In this document: positions 7,666 to 16,008 of the stretch, one piece after another | Numbering within the stretch: position 1 is the stretch's first letter | Layout: every line of letters starts with the position of its first letter | NCBI GenBank assembly: GCA_934101645.1 | Contig: CAKORX010000002.1 | Coordinates: 62,001-126,000 of the forward strand | Source: an uncultured Bacilli bacterium | GTDB lineage: Bacteria > Bacillota_I > Bacilli_A > RF39 > UBA660 | Direction of reading: 5' to 3' | DNA length: 64,000 nt | The notes under the pieces: model-generated | Seen by the model: only the letters and a program-made list of their open reading frames with translations | Database searches by the model: none | Told to the model about the DNA's origin: nothing | Position numbers and translations under genes: made by a program

Positions 7666-7860
7666 ATGGGAAAATGTAAACAAAAAACACATAAAGCTAG
7701 TAGTAAAGTGTTAAACAAAAAGAAAAATGGTACAATTACTTTTAAAAAGGGTAATTCAAATCACAAAACTGGAAAGGATAGTGCTAAGTCTGTTCGTCAA
7801 AGAAGAGGAAAAGGCGTATTAGCAAAAGGAATGGCTCAAGGCCTTTCTAAAGTAATATAA
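7666..7860 (+). CDS. rpmI: 50S ribosomal protein L35
   Basis: A 64-residue basic protein with the L35 pattern: MGKCKQKTHKASSKVLNKK, an FKKGNSNHKTGKDSAKSVRQRR core, and a Lys/Gly-rich end. Length is normal for the family. It sits 15 bases after infC and 14 bases before rplT, with an AGGAAG ribosome binding site. It is regulated with its neighbours by the upstream leader. L35 binds 23S rRNA in the large subunit. Confidence 0.95.
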   Translation: MGKCKQKTHKASSKVLNKKKNGTITFKKGNSNHKTGKDSAKSVRQRRGKGVLAKGMAQGLSKVI

Positions 7861-7874
7861 GGGTGGTGTAATTA

Positions 7875-8444
7875 ATGGCAAGAGTTAAAGGCGGAAATGT
7901 TGCTAAAAACAGAAGAAGAAAAGTTTTAAAAGAAGCTAAAGGTTACTTTGGAAGTAAACACAGATTATATAAAACAGCTCAAGAACAATTATTCCATAGT
8001 GGAGCATATGCTTATAGAGACCGTAAACAAAACAAAAGAAATTTCAGAAAATTATGGATTACAAGAATCAATGCTGCTTGTAGAGAAAATGATATAAGTT
8101 ATTCTAAATTTATTAGTGGTTTAACTAAAGCTGGTATTGAAATTAATCGTAAAATGCTTTCTGAACTTGCAATTGATGATCCTAAAAGTTTTTCAGCTTT
8201 AGTAGTTACTGCTAAAAAAGCTTTATTAGGTGAAATGGTTAAAGAAGAAATTAAAGAAACAGTAAAAGAAGTTAAATCTACTGTAAAAAAAGCAGCTGAA
8301 AAAGTTGAAGCTAAAGTTGAAGAAATAAAAGAAGACCTAGAATCAATGAGTTTAACTGATTTAAAAGCTATAGCTAAAGAAAAAGGTATTAAAGGATTTA
8401 GTACTTTAAAAAAACCTGAATTAATTGAAAAATTAAAAAAATAA
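7875..8444 (+). CDS. rplT: 50S ribosomal protein L20 with an extra C-terminal domain
   Basis: A 189-residue protein. Residues 1 to about 118 are a complete L20 (ARVKGGNVAKNRRRKVLKEAKG at the start, KAGIEINRKMLSELA later), which binds 23S rRNA early in assembly and represses its own operon through the leader. Beyond the usual end is an extension of about 70 residues: a Lys/Glu-rich, probably helical linker, then a compact SMSLTDLKAIAKEKGIKG...LIEKLKK module resembling a SAP or Rho-N-like helix-extension-helix nucleic-acid-binding domain. Base composition does not change at the junction and there is no stop, so this is a true extension. RBS GGGTGG upstream. Confidence 0.93.
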   Translation: MARVKGGNVAKNRRRKVLKEAKGYFGSKHRLYKTAQEQLFHSGAYAYRDRKQNKRNFRKLWITRINAACRENDISYSKFISGLTKAGIEINRKMLSELAIDDPKSFSALVVTAKKALLGEMVKEEIKETVKEVKSTVKKAAEKVEAKVEEIKEDLESMSLTDLKAIAKEKGIKGFSTLKKPELIEKLKK

Positions 8445-8468
8445 TGCGTAAAAGCATTGTTTTTTTTT
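8443..8468 (+). terminator. Terminator of the infC operon
   Basis: AATGC (8443-8447), loop, GCATT (8454-8458), then a run of T. It may also serve the convergent serine hydrolase gene, whose stop is at 8467. Confidence 0.7.
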
Positions 8469-9855
8469 ATATTTTTTTAACTAATTTAATTTCTTTTTTA
8501 GGTTCAAATAAATACTCTAAAAATGCATATTTTAATGAAAGCTCCATTATTTTTTTCATAACATCACAACATTTTACTGTGTAATCAAAATTTACAAATT
8601 TTCCTTGATACATTCTAGCATCATAAATTGGAACTATATCATTTCTGTATCTTGGTGGTAATTGGTAAATTCTATTATGAAGTCTGTTTGCTCCAATAAA
8701 TCCATAAATATTATTTAATGTATCAACGCATAAACATGTTCCTGAAAAACCTGGAGATAAACTTGATTTTCCTGACAGAAAATCTTGCACTTTAATATAG
8801 TTTTTATTACTTTGTTTATAATAATTTAAAAGCCCAAAATAATATGCATTATTACCACCAACAAAAGGGGTAGTTAATAAATCAAGGCTTTCTCTATTAA
8901 TTATATTTTCTTGTGCTAAATTTTGTGCAAATGAAAACATATCATCAGCATTTGAAAAATATCCTGCATGCCCTGGCGCATTACCAACTTTATGACCTAG
9001 TGCATTTGTTTTAGGATCATGAACAGTACCAGTTAAAATATTTTTATCTAAAGTAATAATTCCATTTTGATTTACTTTCATGCCATAATTTTCACTTGCA
9101 ATATCATACGTATTTGCAGGATTTAAACATGTATTAGTCATCCCAAATTTATTAAATATTTCTTCGTTTAAAAATTCGTCAAAAGTCATTTGTGATACAT
9201 TTTCAACAACGTATTTTAAAGCAAGACATCCCATATCTGTGTATAAAAAATTGGGGTCATGATTTTCATCTTTTTCTAATGTAAAAAGTACATTTTGAGC
9301 ATCAGTTATGCTTTTTTGAGTATCAATTCTTTCTTTTGTTTTAACAGGTACTTTAAATGAAAGAAGATCTAAAATAGTAATTCCTTTAAGACCCGTAAAC
9401 CTAGGCTCATATTTTGTAACTTCATCCTCAAGGTTAATAAGACCACATTCACAAAGTTTTAAAATTGCTACTGCAGTAAACATTTTCGAAGTTGATGCTA
9501 GGTCATACAGTGTGTCTTTTGTAACGTCAACATCATTTATTTCATCACTTTTGCCTATATATAAAGTGTCATTTAATTTTTTACTACCATATTTTACTAC
9601 CATACTCGGAGTCATTTTTTGACCCATAACAAAACTTAACAAAGTACTTTTGATTTTGCTAGATTCAAAAATGATTTTCTTATAAAACTCTAGACTTTCA
9701 TCTGGAAAATCTGTAAGTAGTAATGCAACATCGCTTAGTAAAATAAAATAATCCCTTTTTGAATAAATATTTTTAAAATCTGCTAAAGGGGTTTTATTTT
9801 GATTAATTACTAGTCTATTTAAAAATTCATCAATACTTTTTATTGTTTTATTCAT
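8467..9855 (-). CDS. Serine hydrolase of the beta-lactamase/esterase (class C-like) family
   Basis: A 462-residue protein of the penicillin-binding-protein/class C beta-lactamase fold. The SxxK motif is in LASTSKMFTAVAIL at about residue 118, with the Lys as general base. The second motif is YTD (FLYTDMG) where beta-lactamases have YxN, and the third is likely HAG (APGHAGYF). The YxD/HxG set is more typical of EstB-like esterases and D-aminopeptidase relatives than of true beta-lactamases. No signal peptide or membrane anchor is evident, which also speaks against a periplasmic-type peptidoglycan role. It is convergent with the ribosomal protein operon, alone on its strand. Drug resistance should not be assumed. 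Confidence 0.82.
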   Translation of the reverse strand: MNKTIKSIDEFLNRLVINQNKTPLADFKNIYSKRDYFILLSDVALLLTDFPDESLEFYKKIIFESSKIKSTLLSFVMGQKMTPSMVVKYGSKKLNDTLYIGKSDEINDVDVTKDTLYDLASTSKMFTAVAILKLCECGLINLEDEVTKYEPRFTGLKGITILDLLSFKVPVKTKERIDTQKSITDAQNVLFTLEKDENHDPNFLYTDMGCLALKYVVENVSQMTFDEFLNEEIFNKFGMTNTCLNPANTYDIASENYGMKVNQNGIITLDKNILTGTVHDPKTNALGHKVGNAPGHAGYFSNADDMFSFAQNLAQENIINRESLDLLTTPFVGGNNAYYFGLLNYYKQSNKNYIKVQDFLSGKSSLSPGFSGTCLCVDTLNNIYGFIGANRLHNRIYQLPPRYRNDIVPIYDARMYQGKFVNFDYTVKCCDVMKKIMELSLKYAFLEYLFEPKKEIKLVKKI

Positions 9856-9908
9856 AATTTTCCTTTGTCTTTCTATTATAATATATATTTTTTTTAAGTC
9901 AAATATGC

Positions 9909-9937
9909 TTGTAAAGAATAATTATCTAAGGTATAAT
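9909..9937 (+). promoter_or_regulatory. Promoter of ftsA-ftsZ
   Basis: TTGTAA (9909-9914), a 17-nt spacer, TATAAT (9932-9937), 26 bases before the ftsA ATG. Confidence 0.6.
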
Positions 9938-9963
9938 TAATTTATAAAAAATAGGTGGGAGAA

Positions 9964-11208
9964 ATGAGAAAGATTATCGCTAGTTTGGATATTGGTTCTA
10001 GTTTAATAAAACTCGTTGTTGGAGAAATCCAAAAAAACAGGGTTAATATTTTAGCTTGCGTTGAAAGCCCCTCTCAAGGAGTTAAACAAGGATATATTGT
10101 TAATCCTGATAGCGCATTTTATGCTTTGAAAGAAACTTTTGAAAAAGCTGAAAAAATTATTGGCTTACCTATAAAAAAAGTATTAGTAAATGTTCCTAGT
10201 GACAATCTTGAATGCTTTGTATCAAGTGGCAGTGTAACAATTACAAATGAAGATAAAATAGTAACAAACGATGATATAATCAAAGCCATGCAAAAAAGTG
10301 TTTATAAAAAAGTTGGCGATAACAAAGAACTTGTTTCTATTTTACCAACAAAATTTATAATAAATGACGATGAGGTATTAGCAAATCCCCTTAAAGTAAT
10401 TGCAAATAAATTAACTGTTAATGTAGTAGCAGTTTTAGTTCCTAAAAATAATTCTGATAATATTATAAAGTGTTTGGAAAAAATTGGAATTAAAGCATTT
10501 GATATATGTGTTTCTCCACTTGCGGATTATTATGAGTTTAAAACTCCAGAAATGACAAAAGAAGTTGGTGCTGTAGTAAATATTGGTTATAGCAATACCA
10601 CTGTATCAATAATCAATAAAGGGATTCTTACTTCTTCAGAAATAATTGATATTGCTTCATCATCAATTGAAAAAGATATAGCTTATGTTTTCAAAACTTC
10701 GAAAGCTGATGCACTATTTTTAAAAGAAAATTTGGGTGTTTGCGATATTCATATGGCAAGGCCCAATGAAAACGTCGTTATTAAAGATATTAATGGTGAT
10801 GATAGAACAATTAGTGAGTATGATGTAAGTGCTGTAATAATTTCGAGATTAAAAGAATTATCAGGTCTTATTAAAAAGCAAATTAACCTCTTAACAAAAA
10901 AAGAAATTAGTTATATAATAATCACAGGGGGAATAACTGCTTTGCCTTATTTTGACCATTTTATTGATGATAATTTTAAAGACTTAGCAACATATATGCA
11001 AGTTAAGGAAATTGGTGCAAGGCATAATAAATACTCAACATGTGTTGGTATGATAAAATATTATAATAGTAGATTAAAATTAAGAAATGCTGAATATTCT
11101 ATATTTAGTTTAGATGAACAAGAAGAACTCGGGGGAATAGGTAAGAAAGTAAACATATCCGAAAATTCACTTCTTGGTAAAATATACGGGTATTTTTTTG
11201 ATAATTAA
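9964..11208 (+). CDS. ftsA: Cell division protein FtsA
   Basis: A 414-residue actin-like ATPase that anchors FtsZ to the membrane. The phosphate-1 loop is SLDIGSSLIKLVVGE at the N-terminus. The 1C region specific to FtsA follows (VNVPSDNLECFVSSGSVTI), then the second ATPase block VGAVVNIGYSNTTVSII and the adenosine motif YIIITGGITALPYFD. The C-terminal LLGKIYGYFFDN is a plausible membrane-targeting amphipathic helix. ATG 9964 is preferred over GTG 9955 because AGGTGGGAG lies directly before it. Followed by ftsZ after 11 bases, the conserved division pair. Confidence 0.93.
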   Translation: MRKIIASLDIGSSLIKLVVGEIQKNRVNILACVESPSQGVKQGYIVNPDSAFYALKETFEKAEKIIGLPIKKVLVNVPSDNLECFVSSGSVTITNEDKIVTNDDIIKAMQKSVYKKVGDNKELVSILPTKFIINDDEVLANPLKVIANKLTVNVVAVLVPKNNSDNIIKCLEKIGIKAFDICVSPLADYYEFKTPEMTKEVGAVVNIGYSNTTVSIINKGILTSSEIIDIASSSIEKDIAYVFKTSKADALFLKENLGVCDIHMARPNENVVIKDINGDDRTISEYDVSAVIISRLKELSGLIKKQINLLTKKEISYIIITGGITALPYFDHFIDDNFKDLATYMQVKEIGARHNKYSTCVGMIKYYNSRLKLRNAEYSIFSLDEQEELGGIGKKVNISENSLLGKIYGYFFDN

Positions 11209-11219
11209 GGAGGATGTAG

Positions 11220-12272
11220 ATGTCAAATTTAGTAATGGATCAAGTTGCCAAAATAAAAGTAGTTGGTGTTGGTGGCGGTGGCTGTAATGCAGTCAACAGA
11301 ATGATTGAAGAAGGAGTACAAAGCGTTGAATTTTATGTAGTTAATACAGACCTTCAGGTACTTAATGCTTCTTTATGCCCAAACAAGATTCAAATTGGAA
11401 AGAATATAACAGGTGGACGTGGTGCTGGTGCTAATCCCGAAGTTGGAAGAGCTGCAGCTTTAGAAAGTAAAAGTGAATTAGAGGAAGCCTTAACTGGTGC
11501 TGACATGGTTTTTGTTGCATGTGGTATGGGTGGTGGCACAGGTACTGGTGCTGCTCCAATTATTGCGGAAATTGCTCAAGAACTTGGATCACTTACAGTT
11601 GGTATAGTTACAAAACCATTTAAATTCGAAGGTAAAAGAAGAATGGAAAATGCTTTACTTGGTTTAGATGATTTAAAGAAACATGTTGATACATTAATTG
11701 TTATTCCTAACGATAGATTAAGAGATATAATTGATAAAACAACTTCATTTGATGATGCATTTAAAGAAGTAGATAATGTACTTCATAGAGGCGTACAATC
11801 AATTTCTGACCTTATAGCTGTTACCGGAGTAATTAACCTAGACTTTGCTGATGTTAAAACAGTTATGGAAAAAAGCGGTACAGCAATTATTGGTATTGGT
11901 TGTGCTGCTGGTGAAAATAGAGCTATTGAAGCTGCAAAACAAGCTGTATCAAATTCACTTCTTGAAGAGACTATTGATGGTGCAAGAAACGCTATTGTAA
12001 ATGTAACTGGTGGAAATAACCTTACATTATTTGAAATCGAAGATGCAGTTGAAACTGTTAGAGAAGCAGCAAATAATGATGTAAATATTATCTTCGGTGC
12101 TATTAAAAATGAAAATCTTCAAGATGAAGTTATTGTTACTGTAATTGCTACTGGATTTGATGAAGATGTAAGCAATGAAACATTGTTCGAAGGAGAATTA
12201 CCAAAAAGAAAAACTCCAGAGATATTAGATAATGACTATGAAATTCCTCCATTTCTAAGAAGCCAAGATTAA
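11220..12272 (+). CDS. ftsZ: Cell division protein FtsZ
   Basis: A 350-residue tubulin homologue that forms the Z-ring. The N-terminus reads KIKVVGVGGGGCNAVNRMI, and the tubulin signature GGGTGTG lies at about residues 104-110. The T7 region and the GFDE block near residue 312 are present. The disordered linker is very short, and the C-terminal conserved peptide (about DNDYEIPPFLRSQD) is present for binding FtsA. Start by AGGAGG in the ftsA-ftsZ gap. Terminator immediately after the stop. The length is at the short end for Bacilli because of the short linker. Confidence 0.97.
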   Translation: MSNLVMDQVAKIKVVGVGGGGCNAVNRMIEEGVQSVEFYVVNTDLQVLNASLCPNKIQIGKNITGGRGAGANPEVGRAAALESKSELEEALTGADMVFVACGMGGGTGTGAAPIIAEIAQELGSLTVGIVTKPFKFEGKRRMENALLGLDDLKKHVDTLIVIPNDRLRDIIDKTTSFDDAFKEVDNVLHRGVQSISDLIAVTGVINLDFADVKTVMEKSGTAIIGIGCAAGENRAIEAAKQAVSNSLLEETIDGARNAIVNVTGGNNLTLFEIEDAVETVREAANNDVNIIFGAIKNENLQDEVIVTVIATGFDEDVSNETLFEGELPKRKTPEILDNDYEIPPFLRSQD

Positions 12273-12298
12273 GAACTATTAATTTAGTTCTTTTTTTT
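12273..12298 (+). terminator. ftsZ terminator
   Basis: GAACTA (12273-12278), loop, TAGTTC (12285-12290), followed by eight T. It separates the division genes from spoIIGA. Confidence 0.75.
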
Positions 12299-12344
12299 GA
12301 CATTTTTTACAAGAATAAATTTATATAATATTTTTGGTGATACT

Positions 12345-13136
12345 ATGGTTATATATTTAGACCTTGTCTTATTGCTTAACTTTGCTTATGATTTTTTAAT
12401 TCTTTTAACAGTATCATTGACTCTAAAAAGAAAAGTTAAAATTTATAGATGTATTTTATCTGCAATTGTTGGTGCATTAAGCATGTTTTTATTGTTTTTA
12501 AAAATAAATAGCATTATTTTATTTTTATTAAAAGTGTTTATTAGTTATCTTATGTGCGTAATAGCATTTAGATATATAAGTATTAGATATACTTTGAGTA
12601 ATATTTTTTATTTATATTTAACAAGCATCATTTTAGCGGGTTTTTTATATTTATTAAATGTAGAATTTTCTTATAAACAAGTAGGAATAATATTTATTAA
12701 CAAGGGACTAAATATAAATTATTTGTTTTTAATCATAATATCACCAATTATTCTTTTTCTTTATTATTTAAGTAATAAGAAATTAAAAAACACATATAAT
12801 GATTATTATAAATTAACTATTGTTTTTGATAATTTTAAAATAGAATGTATAAGTTTATACGATAATGGCAATAACCTTGTTGATCCGATTACTTCAAAAG
12901 GAGTAATTATAGTAAATGAAAACCTACTAAAAAAAATATATAATATTCGTTCGCCAATGTATGTACCATACAAAACAATAAGTGGTAGTAGCATCATGAA
13001 ATGCTTTAAACCAAGTTATATTATTTTAAATGATAAAAAAATATATAATTATTTGATAGGTGAAAGTAAAATTAACTTTACAGATGGAATAGACGCAATC
13101 TTGAATAAAAAATTAAAGGAGGAAAGTTATGTTTAA
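12345..13136 (+). CDS. spoIIGA: Sigma-E processing peptidase SpoIIGA
   Basis: A 263-residue protein. About the first 145 residues hold five or so hydrophobic segments (MVIYLDLVLLLNFAYDFLIL opens the family signature). The C-terminal cytoplasmic half is aspartic-protease-like. In B. subtilis SpoIIGA cleaves the pro-sequence of sigma-E in the mother cell once the forespore signals. The expected DTG/DSG active-site tripeptide appears as DNG in the sequence SLYDNGNNLVDPITSKGVIIV, Asp at about residue 173. The later VPYKTISG block is also conserved. The start is ATG 12345 after a TTGGTGAT ribosome binding site; a longer frame from 12297 lacks one. It overlaps sigE by 8 bases, the standard spoIIGA-sigE arrangement. 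Confidence 0.85.
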   Translation: MVIYLDLVLLLNFAYDFLILLTVSLTLKRKVKIYRCILSAIVGALSMFLLFLKINSIILFLLKVFISYLMCVIAFRYISIRYTLSNIFYLYLTSIILAGFLYLLNVEFSYKQVGIIFINKGLNINYLFLIIISPIILFLYYLSNKKLKNTYNDYYKLTIVFDNFKIECISLYDNGNNLVDPITSKGVIIVNENLLKKIYNIRSPMYVPYKTISGSSIMKCFKPSYIILNDKKIYNYLIGESKINFTDGIDAILNKKLKEESYV

Positions 13137-13809
13137 AAAATTATTACAAAAACTAAAATTAAAATATCAAGAAGTCTTTTTCGTGGGAGCAACTGACAAA
13201 CTTCCGCCACCACTTGATAAAAAAGAGGAACTCGATTATTTAGTAAGAGCAAAAACTGGAGATGAAAATGCCAAAAATAAATTAATTGAGCATAATTTAA
13301 GACTAGTGGTTTTTTTAGCAAAAAAATATGAAAGTACTGGCTATGATATTGAGGATCTTGTTTCAATTGGCTCAATTGGTTTAATCAAAGGAATTAATAC
13401 TTATAAAATAGATAAAAATATTAAACTTGCTACGTACGCCTCAAGATGCATATCAAATGAAATTCTTATGTATATTCGTAAAAATAAAAAAAGCAAGCAA
13501 GAAGTTTCTTTAGATGATACCTTAAATTTTGATGCAGAGGGAAATGAACTTAAATTATCCGATGTACTTGGAACTGAAAATGATCTTGTAGATAAAGAAT
13601 TTGAAAGAAAAGTGAATAAAGAGTTCTTAAATAGGGAGATTGAAAATCTTTCTCAAAGAGATAAACAAATTATGACTCTTAGATATGGATTAAATAATAC
13701 AAGAGAATATACGCAAAAAGAAGTTGCTGTAATGCTTGGCATTTCACAAAGTTACATTTCACGTATTGAAAAAAAAGTTATAAATAATTTGCAGTCTGTT
13801 ATTAGTTAA
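13129..13809 (+). CDS. sigE: RNA polymerase sigma-E (SigE), mother-cell sporulation sigma factor
   Basis: A 226-residue sigma-70-family protein close to Bacillus SigE. The N-terminus has a short pro-sequence-like amphipathic stretch (MFKKLLQKLKLKYQEVFFVG) before LPPPLDKKEELDYL, the same layout as pro-sigma-E. Region 2 is NLRLVVFLAKKYESTGYDIEDLVSIGSIGLIKG and LATYASRCISNEILMYIRKNKKS, and the domain 4 helix-turn-helix is TQKEVAVMLGISQSYISRIEKK. Its linkage to spoIIGA, and to ftsAZ upstream, matches B. subtilis. No sigG follows; the tad locus does. RBS AGGAGG before the ATG. Confidence 0.93.
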   Translation: MFKKLLQKLKLKYQEVFFVGATDKLPPPLDKKEELDYLVRAKTGDENAKNKLIEHNLRLVVFLAKKYESTGYDIEDLVSIGSIGLIKGINTYKIDKNIKLATYASRCISNEILMYIRKNKKSKQEVSLDDTLNFDAEGNELKLSDVLGTENDLVDKEFERKVNKEFLNREIENLSQRDKQIMTLRYGLNNTREYTQKEVAVMLGISQSYISRIEKKVINNLQSVIS

Positions 13810-13831
13810 AGTGCTTTCTAGCACTTTTTTA
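13809..13831 (+). terminator. sigE terminator
   Basis: AAGTGCT (13809-13815), loop TTCT, AGCACTT (13820-13826), then T run. Confidence 0.8.
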
Positions 13832-13860
13832 TTGTATATAAATAATAATTATGCTATTAT
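13832..13860 (+). promoter_or_regulatory. Candidate promoter for the 13867 gene
   Basis: TTGTAT (13832-13837), a 17-nt spacer, TATTAT (13855-13860). It lies only 6 bases from the ATG at 13867, so the transcript would be nearly leaderless. No good RBS is visible. Confidence 0.35.
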
Positions 13861-13866
13861 TTTTTT

Positions 13867-14544
13867 ATGAGAAGTTTAAAAAAAAATAAAAAAATTATAT
13901 ATGTAATTTTAGCGATAATATCAGTAGTTTTAATAATTAATTTAGGGTATTTCATAATAAATAAATATAATGATAGTTTAAAACCTAAAAATAGAATAGA
14001 AAAGAAACTTGAAAAGGTTAAAGATGAAGATATTACTGATCTTTTAACCAGTATTTCGGATGCGAACGATTATAAAGCTTGCTATAATAATTCTTTACAT
14101 AACTATTTAATAAACGTTAAAAATTATAATGAATCTGATGCTTACAACATAGTTTTAAAATATGCAATTAATAATAAAACTTTAACTAGTGATTTTAAAA
14201 TTAAAAAAAGTAATTTAGAAAAAATATTTAATTATTATAATTTTAACTTTTCTTTTAAAAATTTTATTAATTATTTAAAAACAAATAATTTAGTTATTGA
14301 GAGTGAAAAAGATTATACATTTAATAATATTCCAAAGGATACTACTTGTAGTGATGCAACCTATCATGATATAAATTTTTGGTATGGCAACTATGATGAT
14401 ATAAAATCAAATAAGAAAAGTAATTTAATTACAATGAAAGATATAGTGTTTTTAAATGATGATACTACACAAATTTATTACTTTGTATTTGAAAAAAACA
14501 ATAATTCATATAAACTTAAGGACATTATAAAGCATTTTAATTGA
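13867..14544 (+). CDS. Membrane-anchored protein of unknown function
   Basis: A 225-residue protein I do not recognise. Basic N-terminus (MRSLKKNKK) followed by one strong hydrophobic segment at about residues 11-33, so it should be a signal-anchor protein with about 190 residues outside. The outer part is charged and Asn/Lys-rich with two Cys (in KACYNNS and TTCSDAT) that could form a disulfide. It lies between sigE and the tad operon but has its own likely promoter and is separated from tad by another promoter. It may belong to either sporulation or pilus biology; nothing in the sequence decides. Confidence 0.65.
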   Translation: MRSLKKNKKIIYVILAIISVVLIINLGYFIINKYNDSLKPKNRIEKKLEKVKDEDITDLLTSISDANDYKACYNNSLHNYLINVKNYNESDAYNIVLKYAINNKTLTSDFKIKKSNLEKIFNYYNFNFSFKNFINYLKTNNLVIESEKDYTFNNIPKDTTCSDATYHDINFWYGNYDDIKSNKKSNLITMKDIVFLNDDTTQIYYFVFEKNNNSYKLKDIIKHFN

Positions 14545-14569
14545 AAAATTTATTAAAATATTTTATACT
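14541..14569 (+). promoter_or_regulatory. Promoter of the tad operon
   Basis: TTGAAA (14541-14546) overlapping the preceding stop, a 17-nt spacer, TATACT (14564-14569). The first pseudopilin starts 16 bases later. Confidence 0.55.
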
Positions 14570-14584
14570 TATAATAGGGTAGAT

Positions 14585-14887
14585 ATGAATAGAAAAGGGC
14601 AAGCATTAATTGAATTTATTATTATTTTACCAATATTTATTATGTTAATGTTGGCTGTTTTTGATTATGTAAGAATTTATAGCGAAAAAAGTAAATTAGA
14701 AAGTGTTATGGAAGATGTTATTCTTGATAATAATGCTAATACTGATGTTAAGTTTACTAAAAAACAAATTGATGGTAATAAAGTTGAGTATACAGTAAGT
14801 AAAGATATCGATATTTATAGCCCTGTTTTGTCTGTTATTATAGGAAATAATTATGAAGTATCTACGAAAAGGGTAGTATATGAATAG
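14585..14887 (+). CDS. TadE-like pseudopilin
   Basis: A 100-residue protein with a class III (Tad) prepilin N-terminus: MNRKGQALIEFIIILPIFIMLMLAVF. A short basic leader ends in Gly, then a Q-A-L-I-E-F segment with Glu at +5, then a hydrophobic helix. TadE/F/G pseudopilins have this form and take part in building Flp pili. The exposed part is about 65 residues. It overlaps the next gene by 8 bases. First gene of the tad operon. Confidence 0.8.
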   Translation: MNRKGQALIEFIIILPIFIMLMLAVFDYVRIYSEKSKLESVMEDVILDNNANTDVKFTKKQIDGNKVEYTVSKDIDIYSPVLSVIIGNNYEVSTKRVVYE

Positions 14888-15245
14888 AAAAGGACAATCA
14901 CTTGTTTTATTTATTATTATTTTACCTGTCATGTTAGTTTTATTTTCTGTTTTAATAGAAACTGTTTATATTTCTTATCAAAAACAAAAATTATATTCAG
15001 TAACTAAAACAATAATTGCATCTTCCCTTGAAAGAAATGATAAAAATGATATAATTAATCTATATAAAGATAATGATATTGTTTTAGAAAGTATTGATAT
15101 ATCAAATGATTTAGGAATAAGCATTAAAGCTAAAGAAAAAGTTAATAGTTTGATGGGCAAAATTATTAGCAAAGAAGATTATACAATTTATGTAGATATT
15201 ATGGGGTTTAAAAAAGATGGTAAAATGATTTATCAAAGAGGCTAG
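14880..15245 (+). CDS. Second TadE/TadF-like pseudopilin
   Basis: A 121-residue protein whose N-terminus, MNRKGQSLVLFIIILPVMLVLFSV, copies the layout of its neighbour. The Glu expected at +5 of the mature protein is replaced by Leu, which in pilins usually affects assembly, as in TadF-like minor components. One transmembrane helix, about 90 exposed residues. It starts inside the end of the first pseudopilin and ends one base before the ATPase gene, so translation is coupled through the operon. Confidence 0.75.
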   Translation: MNRKGQSLVLFIIILPVMLVLFSVLIETVYISYQKQKLYSVTKTIIASSLERNDKNDIINLYKDNDIVLESIDISNDLGISIKAKEKVNSLMGKIISKEDYTIYVDIMGFKKDGKMIYQRG

Positions 15246-15246
15246 T

Positions 15247-16008
15247 ATGAAAAAAAGTAAAGGAAAAAGTATTTGTATATTTAGTGCTAAAGGTGGCACC
15301 GGAAAAAGTATAACAACCCTTAATTTAGCGGGTATTTTTTCCATGCAAAACAAAAAAGTTTTGATAATAGATTATGATTTATCATTTGGATGCATTGGCA
15401 CATATTTAAATAAACCTTATAAAGAAAATATATATAACATTATGCAAGATTATTCTAACAATCGTTTTGAAAGTATTTCTAGTTACGTAACTAAATATAA
15501 TGATAATATTTATTATTTAGCATCAGTAAAAGATCCTAGACAAGGTACTAAAATTAATCCTTCATGTATTGAAAATATTTTAGAAAAATCTTCATTTGAA
15601 TATGATTATATTTTAATTGATACCGATAGTGAATTAAGTGAAAAAAATATATTCCTTATGGATATTGTTGATAGTATCCTTCTTATAATGAATAATGATT
15701 TAGCAAATATCAAAAACATGCATAATTTGATAAAAATATTTAATGATGCAGAAAAAAGCAATTATAAAATTCTTCTTAATGAAAGTAATAATTTATATAA
15801 AAATTATTTTAGTATGTATGATATAAAGAAAATGATGGGTGCAAATATTGATTATTATATAGATAGTAAATTTTTTATTAAAAATATCGATAATTATATT
15901 TATGATGGAAAAATTATTACTCTTGATCCGAAATTTGTAAAAAGTTATCCTAAAATAAATAAAGTTTTTATGGCTATGTTTAATGATATGGAGGATAGTA
16001 ATGAGTAA
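15247..16008 (+). CDS. CpaE/TadZ-like MinD-family ATPase
   Basis: A 253-residue P-loop protein with a deviant Walker A (AKGGTGKSITT, about residues 14-24), the sequence LIIDYDLSFGCIGTYL, and a switch-II-like ILIDTDSEL. These mark the ParA/MinD class. In tad loci this gene is TadZ/CpaE, which places the secretion ATPase at its site in the cell. No receiver domain is present, unlike many TadZ proteins. The C-terminal portion is diverged. It overlaps the tadA start by 8 bases. Confidence 0.82.
   Translation: MKKSKGKSICIFSAKGGTGKSITTLNLAGIFSMQNKKVLIIDYDLSFGCIGTYLNKPYKENIYNIMQDYSNNRFESISSYVTKYNDNIYYLASVKDPRQGTKINPSCIENILEKSSFEYDYILIDTDSELSEKNIFLMDIVDSILLIMNNDLANIKNMHNLIKIFNDAEKSNYKILLNESNNLYKNYFSMYDIKKMMGANIDYYIDSKFFIKNIDNYIYDGKIITLDPKFVKSYPKINKVFMAMFNDMEDSNE

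Noticed and set aside
8467..9855. Serine hydrolase as a beta-lactamase resistance gene
   Set aside because: YxD and HxG motifs replace YxN and KTG, and no export signal is visible.
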